64,000 nt of DNA from Bradyrhizobium sp. KBS0727 (GTDB lineage: Bacteria; Pseudomonadota; Alphaproteobacteria; Rhizobiales; Xanthobacteraceae): assembly GCF_005937885.2 (NCBI RefSeq), contig NZ_CP042176.1:744001-808000 (forward strand). Reading direction: 5' to 3'. Numbering within the stretch: position 1 is the first letter of the stretch; the number at the start of each line of letters is the position of its first letter. A model generated the notes under the pieces. That model worked only from the letters and a program-made list of their open reading frames with translations. It was not told where the DNA came from and ran no database searches. This document shows positions 1 to 8,351 of the stretch, piece after piece. The translations under genes and the position numbers were made by a program.

Positions 1-886
1 GCGACGACAGCTTTGGAACCTCGATGGCGTATTTGACCTTGGCGTCAGTCATGTCGGGCCAGCCGAACAGCACCAGCGGCGCGCCGTCCTTGTGGCTCTG
101 GAAATGACCTTCCATCGCCATCACCTTCGCCGGCTGGTGCTCCAGCGTATTGAGCCCGTGCTGGTCGCCGGCGAGAATCTGGATCGGCGCCACGAGCGTG
201 GCCATCCACATCGCCATCGAGAACATCACGCGGGGGCCGGCGAGGTGCCGGTCGCGCAGCAGGTGAAAGGCGCCGACCGCGCCGACCACCAGCGCGGTGG
301 TCAGGTACGCCGCCAGCACCATGTGCACCAGCCGGTACGGGAACGACGGGTTGAAGATCACCTTGAGCCAGTCGGCGGCGACGAACTGCCCGTCGGCGTT
401 GACGGCGTAGCCGGTTGGCGTCTGCATCCAGGAATTGGCGGAGAGAATCCAGAACGCCGAAATCAAGGTGCCGATCGCGACCATCAGCGTCGCCAGGAAA
501 TGCAGCCGGTGGCCGACGCGCTCCAGCCCGAACAGCATGACGCCGAGGAAGCCGGCCTCGAGGAAGAACGCGGTCAGCACCTCATAGGCCATCATCGGGC
601 CGATCACCGGACCGGTCTTGTCGGAGAAGGCCGACCAGTTGGTGCCGAACTGGTAGGACATCACGATCCCCGACACCACGCCCATGCCGAAGGCGACGGC
701 AAAGATCTTCAGCCAGTAATTGAACAGGTTGATGAATACCTCGCGCCCGGTTGCAAGCCAGAGCGCTTCAAGCACCGCGAGATAGCTGGCAAGCCCGATC
801 GAGAAGGCGGGAAACACGATGTGGAACGACATCGTGAAGGCGAACTGCGCCCGGGCCAACACAACGGCATCCCAGCCTTCGAACAT
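1..886 (-). CDS. cydA: Cytochrome bd-type ubiquinol oxidase subunit I, CioA-like (5' part only)
   Basis: This is the N-terminal ~295 residues of the quinol-oxidising, haem-binding subunit of a bd-type terminal oxidase in the cytoplasmic membrane; the 3' end lies outside the window. The frame from ATG at 886 is open to the window edge and reads as a chain of hydrophobic helices. The axial haem histidine is in MSFHIVFPAFSIG (about H22) and a second conserved histidine is in RLVHMVLAAYL. The stretch HQPAKVMAMEGHF and the following LFGWPDM resemble the cyanide-insensitive (CIO, short Q-loop) branch more than E. coli CydA, but the Q-loop itself is cut off. The methionine ligand and subunit II would lie beyond position 1. 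The antisense frame here is a shadow. Confidence 0.9.
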   Translation of the reverse strand, partial: MFEGWDAVVLARAQFAFTMSFHIVFPAFSIGLASYLAVLEALWLATGREVFINLFNYWLKIFAVAFGMGVVSGIVMSYQFGTNWSAFSDKTGPVIGPMMAYEVLTAFFLEAGFLGVMLFGLERVGHRLHFLATLMVAIGTLISAFWILSANSWMQTPTGYAVNADGQFVAADWLKVIFNPSFPYRLVHMVLAAYLTTALVVGAVGAFHLLRDRHLAGPRVMFSMAMWMATLVAPIQILAGDQHGLNTLEHQPAKVMAMEGHFQSHKDGAPLVLFGWPDMTDAKVKYAIEVPKLSS

Positions 887-913
887 CGCGCACCATCCAT
901 CGTCAATTCCTGA

Positions 914-960
914 GGCGCGATCTTTTCCGAAAACCGGATTCCACTTTTCGGGATCGCGCC
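914..960. repeat. Palindromic intergenic repeat (family D)
   Basis: Perfect outer arms GGCGCGATC (914-922) and GATCGCGCC (952-960) enclose an inner CCGAAAA/TTTTCGG pair. It has the same core as the element at 61171-61219, whose outer arms are GAGCATGATC/GATCATGCTC. The different but still complementary arms suggest that the fold is conserved. It lies in the 134-bp gap upstream of the cydA-like gene; I see no other feature in that gap. Confidence 0.7.
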
Positions 961-1020
961 TGCCGGCGTGGACCTTACCACGCCGGATTTGACGATAGTA
1001 CCGCCTCGTTGTCGCGCAGC

Positions 1021-1587
1021 TCAGCTATTCGCGTTCAGCAACCTTCCGACGGTGCGGTCGATCTCTTCGTACTGGCCTTCGCCGGCGTGCTGGAACACGA
1101 CCTTGCCGTTCTGGTCGACGATATATTGCGCGGGCCAATACTGATTGTGCCAGGCGTTCCAGGTCTGCGAGTCGTTGTCCTGCGCCACCGGATAGGTAAT
1201 GCCGTGCCGCTTCAGCGCGGCCTGGACGTTCGAGGCGGAGCGCTCGAACGGAAATTCCGGGGTGTGGATGCCGACCACCACCAAGCCGCGATCCTTGTAC
1301 TTGGCGTAGAGTTGGGTCAGGTGCGGCAGCGTGTTGACGCAGTTGACGCAGCCATGGGTCCAGAAATCCACCAGCACCACCTTGCCGCGTAGATCCGCGA
1401 GCTTGAGCGGCGGCGAGTTGAACCAGTTGCCGAGGCCGACGAAATCGGGGGCGCTGCTCTGCGCCGCCGCGACCGTGAACGGCGCATCTTGCGCGCGCGC
1501 CGTTTCTCGGCCGGCCGCGTGCAGGGCTGCGCCGGTCAGACCGACCGCGATGAATGCAGCGGACGCGACGAACGATCGTAAGGTCAT
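1021..1587 (-). CDS. Periplasmic thioredoxin-family protein (TlpA/DipZ-tail type)
   Basis: A thiol-disulfide oxidoreductase of about 188 residues. An N-terminal signal sequence (MTLRSF... to LHA) should export it to the periplasm. The redox-active motif is WTHGCVNC, the form seen in DipZ C-terminal domains and related TlpA-like proteins. A cis-Pro-type loop is suggested by YWPAQYIVD. An ATG at 1599 is also in frame, but GGAG sits directly before the ATG at 1587, so the later start is preferred. The gene follows the CcdA-like gene with an intergenic gap of less than 20 bp, so it is very probably reduced by that membrane partner, possibly for cytochrome maturation or repair of oxidised proteins. 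Substrate unknown. Confidence 0.85.
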   Translation of the reverse strand: MTLRSFVASAAFIAVGLTGAALHAAGRETARAQDAPFTVAAAQSSAPDFVGLGNWFNSPPLKLADLRGKVVLVDFWTHGCVNCVNTLPHLTQLYAKYKDRGLVVVGIHTPEFPFERSASNVQAALKRHGITYPVAQDNDSQTWNAWHNQYWPAQYIVDQNGKVVFQHAGEGQYEEIDRTVGRLLNANS

Positions 1588-1605
1588 GGCAGTCTCCATT
1601 TGGTC

Positions 1606-2304
1606 TCAGAGGCCGATCTGGCCGTTGGGGTAAAATCCGGTCAGCCACGACACGATCAGGGTGTCGTACTGGAAGTAGGACAGAGCTGCGAAGGCGATCA
1701 CGACGCCGCCGAAGACCTGCTGCAGTCTTGGCGCGACCCGTGCGATGCTGCGAACGCGGGTGGTGACGGCCTGGCCGCCATAGGCGATCGCCAGCATCGG
1801 CAGCGCGGCACCGACCGCGTAGACGATCAGCAGCAGGCTCGCCCAGGCGGTATCCCTCGACGTCGCCACGACGGTCAGGATCGAGCCCAGCACGGGGCCG
1901 GCGCAGGGCGTCCAGACCAGGCCGAGCGTGGTTCCGAGCACGAAGCCGCCGATCATGCCCTGGCGCGAACCGGCCGCGCTGCCGCTAAAGCCGCCGATCC
2001 GAACCGACAGCCATTCGAAAGGCGCCGGCCAGATCATCAGCAATCCGAAGCCAGCCAGCAGGACAGCCGCGCCAGTTCGCAAGGTATTCGGATCGAAATC
2101 GAAAGTGCGGGTGATCGCGCTCAGCAGCAACGCCACCATCGAGAATGACATCACGAAGCCGAGCGCGATCATCGCCGGCCGCGCCTTGCCGGTCTGGCCG
2201 ACCGATGCCCCGAGGAGAATTGGCAACATCGGCAGCGTGCAAGGCGCTGCGACGGTGACGACACCGGCCAGCAGCGCGAGAACCAGATTGAACATCGAAA
2301 GCAT
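1606..2304 (-). CDS. ccdA: CcdA/DsbD-family transmembrane electron-transfer protein
   Basis: A 232-residue integral membrane protein with about six hydrophobic segments. It carries the paired cysteines of the DsbD beta-domain/CcdA family: one in AAPCTLPMLP near the N-terminus and one in WTPCAGPVLG in the middle. Family members pass reducing equivalents from cytoplasmic thioredoxin to periplasmic thioredoxin-like partners. The gene immediately downstream encodes just such a partner (1021-1587), so the two form a transporter and acceptor pair. Two in-frame ATGs (2304 and 2295) are possible. Length matches stand-alone CcdA proteins rather than full DsbD. Confidence 0.85.
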   Translation of the reverse strand: MLSMFNLVLALLAGVVTVAAPCTLPMLPILLGASVGQTGKARPAMIALGFVMSFSMVALLLSAITRTFDFDPNTLRTGAAVLLAGFGLLMIWPAPFEWLSVRIGGFSGSAAGSRQGMIGGFVLGTTLGLVWTPCAGPVLGSILTVVATSRDTAWASLLLIVYAVGAALPMLAIAYGGQAVTTRVRSIARVAPRLQQVFGGVVIAFAALSYFQYDTLIVSWLTGFYPNGQIGL

Positions 2305-2460
2305 CCATCCGCGGGCCCGGTGACAGATTTGTCCATGCCGGGCGTATGATGATCTTCGATGCGAGGCGTTGACGCGTTACGCCGGCCGTATGCAGGCAGC
2401 GTCACGTCTCTGTGAGATTTTGGTGCGTCGGCTACACGGAATCGGGTGCCAGACACAGAG

Positions 2461-2492
2461 CGACCCGGCTGGGGGGCATCCCGGCCGGGTCG
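2461..2492 (-). terminator. Hairpin, possible terminator after the small exported protein
   Basis: Inverted repeat CGACCCGGC (2461-2469) and GCCGGGTCG (2484-2492) with a 14-base loop. It lies downstream of the minus-strand gene ending at 2558. No U-tract follows on the minus strand, so intrinsic termination is uncertain. The rest of 2305-2557 holds no gene I can support. Confidence 0.4.
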
Positions 2493-2557
2493 TTGGAGGT
2501 AACTTGGGAGGTTAGAAGATCGGTCCGTTAGAAAACTAAGTCAGAGTAGAAACTGGT

Positions 2558-2752
2558 TTAGCGAAGGCTGTCGGGGGAGATCACGCAGACCTCCGTGGGA
2601 TTCTTGTTGCTGCAATCGATCACCTGTTCGCGGACGAGCATCGAGCCGCTATCGCGCTGGGCGCGGGGCGAGACGTTCTGGGCGGACAGCGAGGCCAGGG
2701 TGCAGACGGCGCCGAGTGGGATAATGAAAAAGCGGAAGGACGGCTTCAGCAT
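2558..2752 (-). CDS. Small exported protein of unknown function (64 aa)
   Basis: Starts at the ATG at 2752, which has an AGGAGAG ribosome-binding site 5-6 bases upstream; a longer frame exists but has no such signal. Residues 1-25 form a signal peptide (MLKPSFRFF, then a hydrophobic core ending near SLSA). The mature part of about 40 residues has two cysteines (VIDCSNKNP and TEVCVIS) that could form a disulfide. I do not recognise a family. It is on the same strand as the ECF sigma gene just upstream (2929-3540), and a CGACGAAAC motif occurs ahead of both, so it may belong to that sigma factor's regulon. Confidence 0.6.
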   Translation of the reverse strand: MLKPSFRFFIIPLGAVCTLASLSAQNVSPRAQRDSGSMLVREQVIDCSNKNPTEVCVISPDSLR

Positions 2753-2843
2753 ATTCGCTCTCCTGTTCGGCGTTGGTGTTGCGTTGTTGAGTAAGGGTAT
2801 AGGGGCTGAGTTTTTCCGCCTGATGTCGTCGATTGTTTCATTT

Positions 2844-2852
2844 GTTTCGTCG
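2844..2852 (-). promoter_or_regulatory. CGACGAAAC motif upstream of the small exported protein
   Basis: On the minus strand this reads CGACGAAAC, about 90 bp upstream of the start at 2752. The same nonamer lies upstream of the ECF sigma gene (3654-3662). A GAAAC core is compatible with the -35 type read by many ECF sigma factors, but I could not place a convincing matching -10. Confidence 0.35.
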
Positions 2853-2928
2853 GAATTAATCTTCGTCCGTCGAAACCTGCCCGTTTTCCGCCCCCGATAC
2901 CCGATTAACAAATTGAAATTGCTATATT

Positions 2929-3540
2929 TTACGCAGCGAGGCTGTCCACGCCGGCACCCTTAAGCAAGTCGGCCAATTGTTTGCGGGCGTAGAACATCCG
3001 GGTCTTCACCGTGCTCTGCGGGATGCCGATGATGGCGCCGGCCTCTTCGACCGACTTCTCGTGATAGTAGACGAGGTTGATGATCTCGCGGTGGGCCGGC
3101 GACAGCTTGGCGACACAGGCGCGCAGGATGGCGCTGGTGTTGCTGCGGTCGAGGGAAGCTTCCGGCGTATCGGCGTCGTCGGCGATCTCGAGCACGTCGT
3201 CCTGGTCGATATCCTCATGCTTGCGCTGGCGCAGCGCGGTCAGCGCCTTGAAGCGGGCGATCGACAGCAGCCAGGTCGAAACCTGGGAGCGGCCCTCGAA
3301 CTGGCTGGCGGTCCGCCAGACGTCGAGGAACACCTGGCTGACCAGGTCTTCCGCCAGCGTGGTATCGCGCACCATGCGCAGAACGAAGCGGTAAACCCGG
3401 ACGTTGTGACGGGAGTAAAGCACATGCATCGCGGTACGGCCGCCTTCGGCAATACTTTCCAGCAGCATCTCATCAGATGTCGCGCGGGCCGCGATGATCG
3501 ACTTGCGGGCTGCAGCGTTGATGGCGATGACGTTCGGCAT
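2929..3540 (-). CDS. ECF-type RNA polymerase sigma factor
   Basis: A 203-residue sigma-70 family protein with only regions 2 and 4. Region 2 spans about residues 40-105 (LAEDLVSQVFLDVWR, then the WLLSIARFKAL segment) and region 4 about 135-190 (LSPAHREIINLVYYH, then IGIPQSTVKTRMFYARKQL, the helix-turn-helix). A ~35-residue N-terminal extension precedes region 2. No anti-sigma factor gene is adjacent, so control is unclear. The 64-aa exported protein downstream may be co-regulated. A perfect inverted repeat and GTTTCG-type motifs occupy its upstream region, consistent with autoregulation but not proof of it. Confidence 0.88.
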   Translation of the reverse strand: MPNVIAINAAARKSIIAARATSDEMLLESIAEGGRTAMHVLYSRHNVRVYRFVLRMVRDTTLAEDLVSQVFLDVWRTASQFEGRSQVSTWLLSIARFKALTALRQRKHEDIDQDDVLEIADDADTPEASLDRSNTSAILRACVAKLSPAHREIINLVYYHEKSVEEAGAIIGIPQSTVKTRMFYARKQLADLLKGAGVDSLAA

Positions 3541-3653
3541 GACAGGCTCCCAGTTCGCCGCTTGGCGGCGGTTCGTTGGGAGGATTTTTAGTTAGTCAAC
3601 GTTTCGGGACGTCTGCACCAAAAGGGAAAAATGGTTTCGTGCAGGGGAGAATT

Positions 3654-3680
3654 GTTTCGTCGCCGGCCCTGCGACGAAAC
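3654..3680. promoter_or_regulatory. Perfect inverted repeat upstream of the ECF sigma gene
   Basis: GTTTCGTCGC (3654-3663) and GCGACGAAAC (3671-3680) flank a 7-base spacer, about 115 bp upstream of the sigma start. Each arm contains CGACGAAAC, so each strand carries one copy of the motif also found at 2844-2852. It may be an operator, a pair of ECF -35 elements, or a hairpin. Confidence 0.45.
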
Positions 3681-3754
3681 ATTCGGGGCAGAAATGCCAG
3701 TAATTTCAATACACGGAAAATTCGAAGCTTTGCGGACGCCAACACAACGGCATC

Positions 3755-3799
3755 GTCGTCCCGGCCTAGGCGCAATTGCGCACGGGGAGCCGGGACGAC
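3755..3799. repeat. Palindromic intergenic repeat (family B)
   Basis: Outer arms GTCGTCCCGGC (3755-3765) and GCCGGGACGAC (3789-3799) enclose the palindrome GCGCAATTGCGC (3770-3781). Related copies are at 48072-48120 and 60148-60281. It lies just past the end of the response regulator gene and could end that transcript. Confidence 0.75.
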
Positions 3800-3813
3800 G
3801 CTGGGGTCGTGCC

Positions 3814-4554
3814 TCAGGCCTTGTCGCCGGCGGGCGAGAACAGATAGCCGCCGCCGCGGATGGTTCGGATCACGGCGGGCTTGGTCGGATCGATCTCGAT
3901 CTTGCGCCGGATCCGCATGATCCGCAGGTCGACGGCGCGGTCGAAGGCCTCGGCGTCGCGCGCATTGGCCAGCTCCAGGAGCCGCTCGCGCGACAACACC
4001 CGCTTGGGGTTGGCCGCGAACACCTTCAGCAGGCCGAATTCGGAGGCCGTGAGCGGATGCTCGTTGCCCTCTTCGTCGCGCAGCGCCTGGGCCTCGAGGT
4101 CGAGCCATTTGGTGCCGAACCGCACCAGTTGCTCCTTCTCGGCCTTCGCCGCCGCGGCTTCGGGCGCCGCAGCCGCCCTGGCCGGCGCGCTCCGGCGCAG
4201 CACCGAGCGGATCCGCGCCATCAGTTCGCGCAGTTCGCACGGCTTGGCGATGTAATCGTCGGCGCCGAGTTCGAGGCCGACGACGCGGTCGATCGGGCTT
4301 GCGGTCGCCGTCAGCATGATGACGGGGACGTTGATGCGGCTCTTGAGGTCGCGAATGATCGACAGCCCGTCTTCCTCGGGCATGTTGAGGTCGAGCACCA
4401 CGAGATCGGGCACGTGGGTCTCGATCACGCCGCGCAGGCTTTTGCCGCCGTCGCACAGCGTCACGGCAAAGCCGTGCATCTTGAGGTAATCGCCGACCAT
4501 TTCGCGGGCCGGCGCCTCGTCGTCAACGATGATGATGTGCTGGCTCTGGGTCAT
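3814..4554 (-). CDS. OmpR/PhoB-family response regulator
   Basis: A 246-residue regulator: receiver domain at about residues 1-115 and winged-helix DNA-binding domain at about 145-240, joined by an Ala/Glu-rich linker. In the receiver, the acidic pocket is D11-D12, the phospho-acceptor is D55 (VVLDLNMP) and the conserved lysine is K104 (IAKP). The C-terminal domain ends with the typical IRTIRGGGYLFSP hairpin. Its ATG overlaps the stop of the upstream kinase gene by 4 bases, so it is the output of that kinase. Targets unknown; the linked binding-protein gene at 8352-9311 suggests control by an external small molecule. Confidence 0.92.
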   Translation of the reverse strand: MTQSQHIIIVDDEAPAREMVGDYLKMHGFAVTLCDGGKSLRGVIETHVPDLVVLDLNMPEEDGLSIIRDLKSRINVPVIMLTATASPIDRVVGLELGADDYIAKPCELRELMARIRSVLRRSAPARAAAAPEAAAAKAEKEQLVRFGTKWLDLEAQALRDEEGNEHPLTASEFGLLKVFAANPKRVLSRERLLELANARDAEAFDRAVDLRIMRIRRKIEIDPTKPAVIRTIRGGGYLFSPAGDKA

Positions 4555-6296
4555 GTCGTCTCTGTTGCGGGCAGTGTAACCGTAAACGACGAGCCCTGTC
4601 CGGGGCCGGCGCTTTCCGCGGTCACATGGCCGCCATGCATGTCGATGATGCGCTTGACGATCGACAGGCCGAGGCCGGTCGAACTTTCACCGGCGGTCGG
4701 CTTGGCCGAAAGCCGCTGGAAGCGGCCGAACAGCCGGCCGAGGTCCTCCGGCGACAATCCCGCGCCCTCATCGGCGATGCGGATGACGGTATTGCTGCCC
4801 TCGTGGCTGACGGCCACCGCGATCTTGCCGCCGATCTGCGAATATTTGATGGCGTTGCTGACGAGATTGTCGATCGCCTCGCGGATCCGGTCGGCGTCGC
4901 ACATGGTGACGAAATTCGGCGGCGCGGACACGCTGAGCGTCTGTTGCTTGTTGACCGCCGAGGGCAGGTTGGCGTCGACGACCTCGGCGACGAGGGCGGC
5001 GACATCGACCGGCTCGCGGCGGATGGTGATGTCGAAGGCGTCCGCCATGGCGTCCGAAATCAGATGATCGACCATCGAGGTCAAGCGCTTGGTGGCGTCG
5101 CGGATATGCTCGACCTGCGCGGTGACGTTTTCCTTGGGCGAGCCGGCGCCGATCAGTTCGGTCAGCATTTCGGTACGGCCGAGGATCACGCCCAGCGGGT
5201 TCTTCAAATCGTGGGCGACGGTGCCGAGAATTTCGTTCTTGAAGCCGTTGGCGCGCTGCAGCCGCAGCCACTGCGCCGAGAGCCGGCGGTTGGCCTGCAT
5301 CAGCGCGCGGGTGCGCTGGGCGACGCGGTCCTCGAGCTGGGTATTGGCCTCGTGCAACTGCTGGTACAGAATGACGTTGTCGAACGCGATCGAGAGCCGG
5401 CTCGAGAAAATCTCGACCAGCGAGCGGTCGGTGTCGGAGAGCTGGCGCTCGGCCTGCAGCAGCACCACGACCTCGCGGCCGCTGCCGGTGCGCAGATAGA
5501 GCACGCTGCGGTGGTCGGCGAATTCGTTCTTGCGGCGCGTGAAGGCGGCTTCCACCATCTGCCGCAGATCCGCATCGAGCGCTTTCGAGCTGGTGGTGCC
5601 GATGAAGCGGCTGTAGCAGCCGGAGCCCGCGAGCACCGAGAAATCGCTATCGGCATTGCCGTCGTCGCGCAGCACCAGGATGCCGGCGCAATCGACGTTG
5701 AGCAGCGAGGCGAGCTGCGTCAGCACGCCCTCGGCGAGGCGCTGCATCGACTTGAAGTCGTACAGGGTGGAGGCGGCGTCGATGATGATTTCCAGCCCGC
5801 GCCGGGTCTGCACCATGCGCTCGAGTTGCTGGTAGCTTCGCAGCGCCGCGGTCAGCGAGGTGAACAGCTTGTCGGCCGTCAGCTCGGTCTTGGCCTTGTA
5901 GTCGTTGATGTCGTACTGGACGATGACGCGGCGCTCCGGCGCCTGGCCTGGCTGGCCGGTGCGCAGGATGATGCGGACGGTCTCGTTCTTGAGTTCGCTG
6001 CGGATGTATTCGACGAGTTCGAGGCCGGCGACGTCGGTTTCCATGATGACGTCGAGCAGCACCGCCGCGATGTCGGGGTTGTCGCGCATCAACGTGCGGC
6101 CTTCGGCCGCGGAATAGGCCGAGAGGACCTCCAGCGTCGCGCCATGGAGATTGTAATCGCTCAGCGCAAAACGGGTGCCTTCGTGCACCGCCGCATCGTC
6201 GTCGATGACGGCGATCTTCCATTTGCGCTCGGACGAATCCTCCGGAACGGTTCCGGAATCGTCGATCAGGTGGAGGACATCGTCCTGTTCGGCCAT
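4551..6296 (-). CDS. Hybrid histidine kinase with N-terminal receiver and DUF3369-like region
   Basis: A 581-residue soluble kinase with no membrane segment. Order: receiver domain (about 25-150, phospho-acceptor D82 in LLDVIMETD), a DUF3369-like GAF-type region (about 155-310), a coiled coil (about 312-350), HisKA with H362 (TVAHDLKNPLG), and a HATPase domain (DNLVSNAIKYS, then the glycine loop near STGLGLSIVKR). The N-terminal receiver suggests it is switched by phosphotransfer, most plausibly from the membrane kinase encoded just upstream, whose 3' end overlaps its start by 31 bp. It probably then phosphorylates the regulator at 3814-4554, giving a multi-step relay. Confidence 0.88.
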   Translation of the reverse strand: MAEQDDVLHLIDDSGTVPEDSSERKWKIAVIDDDAAVHEGTRFALSDYNLHGATLEVLSAYSAAEGRTLMRDNPDIAAVLLDVIMETDVAGLELVEYIRSELKNETVRIILRTGQPGQAPERRVIVQYDINDYKAKTELTADKLFTSLTAALRSYQQLERMVQTRRGLEIIIDAASTLYDFKSMQRLAEGVLTQLASLLNVDCAGILVLRDDGNADSDFSVLAGSGCYSRFIGTTSSKALDADLRQMVEAAFTRRKNEFADHRSVLYLRTGSGREVVVLLQAERQLSDTDRSLVEIFSSRLSIAFDNVILYQQLHEANTQLEDRVAQRTRALMQANRRLSAQWLRLQRANGFKNEILGTVAHDLKNPLGVILGRTEMLTELIGAGSPKENVTAQVEHIRDATKRLTSMVDHLISDAMADAFDITIRREPVDVAALVAEVVDANLPSAVNKQQTLSVSAPPNFVTMCDADRIREAIDNLVSNAIKYSQIGGKIAVAVSHEGSNTVIRIADEGAGLSPEDLGRLFGRFQRLSAKPTAGESSTGLGLSIVKRIIDMHGGHVTAESAGPGQGSSFTVTLPATETT

Positions 6297-8350
6297 TGAG
6301 GAGTTCCGTCGGCTGCAGTGTCTGTTGGCGTGGGGCTGCCCTTGGCGACTTTCGGCATGATAATGCGGAATGTGGTGCCTTGTCCCGGTCTTGACTCCAG
6401 CATCATCCGGCCGCCGAGCTGTTGAGTGACAAGATTATAGACGATATGCAAGCCCAGTCCGGTGCCGCCCTCGTTGCGGCGCGTCGTAAAGAACGGGTCG
6501 AACGCCTGCCGCTGCACGTCCGGCGTCATGCCGGCCCCGTTGTCGGCGAAAATGATCTCGACATCGTCGCTGCCGCGCCCCCGCGCGGTAATCGTGATCG
6601 CCCCGGAACGGCCGTCGGCGAAGGCATGATTGGCGGCGTTGAGGAAAAGATTGGTTAATATCTGGCCGTAGGAGCCGGGATAGCCGTCGATCATCAGCCC
6701 TTCCGGCACGTCCACCGACAGCGTGATAGCGGCCTTCTTCAGCACCGGCCGCAGGCTCGCGACGATCTGGTCGGTGGCTTCGCTGAGTGAGAATTGCCGG
6801 CGCTCGGCGTGCGAGCGGTCGACGGCCACCTGCTTGAACGACTGGATCAGTTCGCCGGCGCGATGCAGGTTTGCCACCAGTTGCCCCGCGGCGTCGCGCG
6901 AGGTCCTGACGAATTCGTCGAGCTTGGAGCGCCGCAACGGTTCGGTGCGCAGATCCTGGTCGAACATTTCGACGCGGCGTGCAAAGCTTGAAGCGACGGT
7001 CAGGCTGATGCCGATCGGGTTGTTCACTTCATGGGCAACACCGGCGACCAGGCCGCCGAGCGCGGCCAGCCGTTCGGCGTCGATCAGGTTCTGCTGCGCG
7101 GTGTTGAGCTCGAGCAGCGCGCCCTCGGCCTTCTCCTTCGAGGCGCGCAGTTCGTCCTCGGTCGCGCGCTTGGCGATCGCGTTCTCGCGGAACACCTCCA
7201 CCGCGCGCGCCATCGCGCCGACCTCGTCCTTGGCCGTCGTGCCCTGCACGGCGCGGTCGTAGTCGCCCGACGTGATGGCGTGCATCGCCGCCATGATCTG
7301 TTGCAACGGCAGCCGGATCGACAATGCGATCAGGACACCGGCAGACAGGATGATGCCGAGGAAGATCACGGCGATCGACAGCACCCGGCGCGAAATCGCC
7401 GACAGCGTCCGGTCGAAGGTCTCCTGCGCCTTCTGCTCGCGCTGGCGCATCTTGACCGACAATTCGTCGATGGCGCCGATTGCATCGGCCTGGCTGGCGT
7501 CGATGGTGTTGCGCAACAGCTCGGTCCGGTTGGCGAGTTGCTCGGTCAGCTTGGCAAAGCCCTCGCGCAGCGCCAGCGTCCGCGCGTTCAGCCGCGTCAG
7601 CGCCATCCGCTGCAGGTCGTTGTCGGCGAGGTCGGACATCACAGGGATGGTCTTCTCGATCGTCTCGGTATTGCGGCGCGCCTCCTCGGCGGACGCCGAC
7701 GCCAGCGACAGATAATAGGAGTTGGCGGCGACTAGCATTCCCGTGAACGCCTCGCGGGATTTGCCGAGCGCCGGCCAGATCAGCGCATCGCGATGGCCGG
7801 TGGCGCCCTCGATGATGGAGTAGAGTCCGGCCATCTCCTTGGCCGGGCCCAGCACCTGCTGTTCGTAGGTCTTGGTGATGGTCGCCTGCACCCCGCGCAA
7901 TTCGCCGAAGCCGTTGAGGAAGCGGTCGGTGACATGCTCCAGCCGCTCGACCGATCCTGACAGCATCGGGTCGGTCGAGGCGCGCGTGGTGAGTGTGCCG
8001 AGTACCGCTTCGCGCAGCAACAGGATTTCAGCGAACAGTTCCGGGCTCGGCTGGTTGATGTAGCGATGGATCAGGTTCTGCAGCCGGCTGGTTTCGCTTT
8101 CCAGCAGCGCCAGGATCTTGTCGGATTCCCGCACCTGGCGGACATCTTCCCAAGCGGATCCGAGCACCGTGGCGCCATTCCAGATCAGCGCGGCGAGCAC
8201 CACGACGACCGCGGAGTTCAAGCCCGCGATCGACAGGATGCGCCAGCGGATCGGCACCGCCCGCAGCAACTGGACGATGCGGAAACGGCCGCGCGCGACG
8301 AGGCTCGCCGGCCGTTCCACTGCTCCGTTCTGTTGCGGCGTCTCGGCCAA
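6266..8350 (-). CDS. Membrane histidine kinase with large periplasmic sensor and HAMP domain
   Basis: A 694-residue sensor kinase. TM1 is at about 38-60, a long helical periplasmic domain at about 62-320, and TM2 at about 323-345. HAMP follows (about 346-400), then a coiled coil, HisKA with H440 (LVAGVAHEVNNPIG), and a HATPase domain (LTNLFLNAANHAF; EGGTGLGLHIVYN). The HEVNNP form matches the DctB-like kinase class. The start appears to be TTG at 8350, one base after the stop of the TRAP-type binding-protein gene; no ATG occurs before TM1. The tight coupling suggests that the loaded binding protein is the ligand. Confidence 0.88.
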   Translation of the reverse strand: MAETPQQNGAVERPASLVARGRFRIVQLLRAVPIRWRILSIAGLNSAVVVVLAALIWNGATVLGSAWEDVRQVRESDKILALLESETSRLQNLIHRYINQPSPELFAEILLLREAVLGTLTTRASTDPMLSGSVERLEHVTDRFLNGFGELRGVQATITKTYEQQVLGPAKEMAGLYSIIEGATGHRDALIWPALGKSREAFTGMLVAANSYYLSLASASAEEARRNTETIEKTIPVMSDLADNDLQRMALTRLNARTLALREGFAKLTEQLANRTELLRNTIDASQADAIGAIDELSVKMRQREQKAQETFDRTLSAISRRVLSIAVIFLGIILSAGVLIALSIRLPLQQIMAAMHAITSGDYDRAVQGTTAKDEVGAMARAVEVFRENAIAKRATEDELRASKEKAEGALLELNTAQQNLIDAERLAALGGLVAGVAHEVNNPIGISLTVASSFARRVEMFDQDLRTEPLRRSKLDEFVRTSRDAAGQLVANLHRAGELIQSFKQVAVDRSHAERRQFSLSEATDQIVASLRPVLKKAAITLSVDVPEGLMIDGYPGSYGQILTNLFLNAANHAFADGRSGAITITARGRGSDDVEIIFADNGAGMTPDVQRQAFDPFFTTRRNEGGTGLGLHIVYNLVTQQLGGRMMLESRPGQGTTFRIIMPKVAKGSPTPTDTAADGTPQWPNRTMSST

Positions 8351-8351
8351 T

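Noticed and set aside
1928..2323. Plus-strand frame opposite the ccdA gene
   Set aside because: No domain, no start signal; the minus strand has both paired cysteines of CcdA in order.
3631..6299. Long open frames on the plus strand (478 and 557 codons) antisense to the regulator and kinase genes
   Set aside because: They mirror the codon pattern of the minus-strand genes, are Arg/His/Gly/Asp-rich with no recognisable domain, and lack ribosome-binding sites. High GC makes such shadow frames common.
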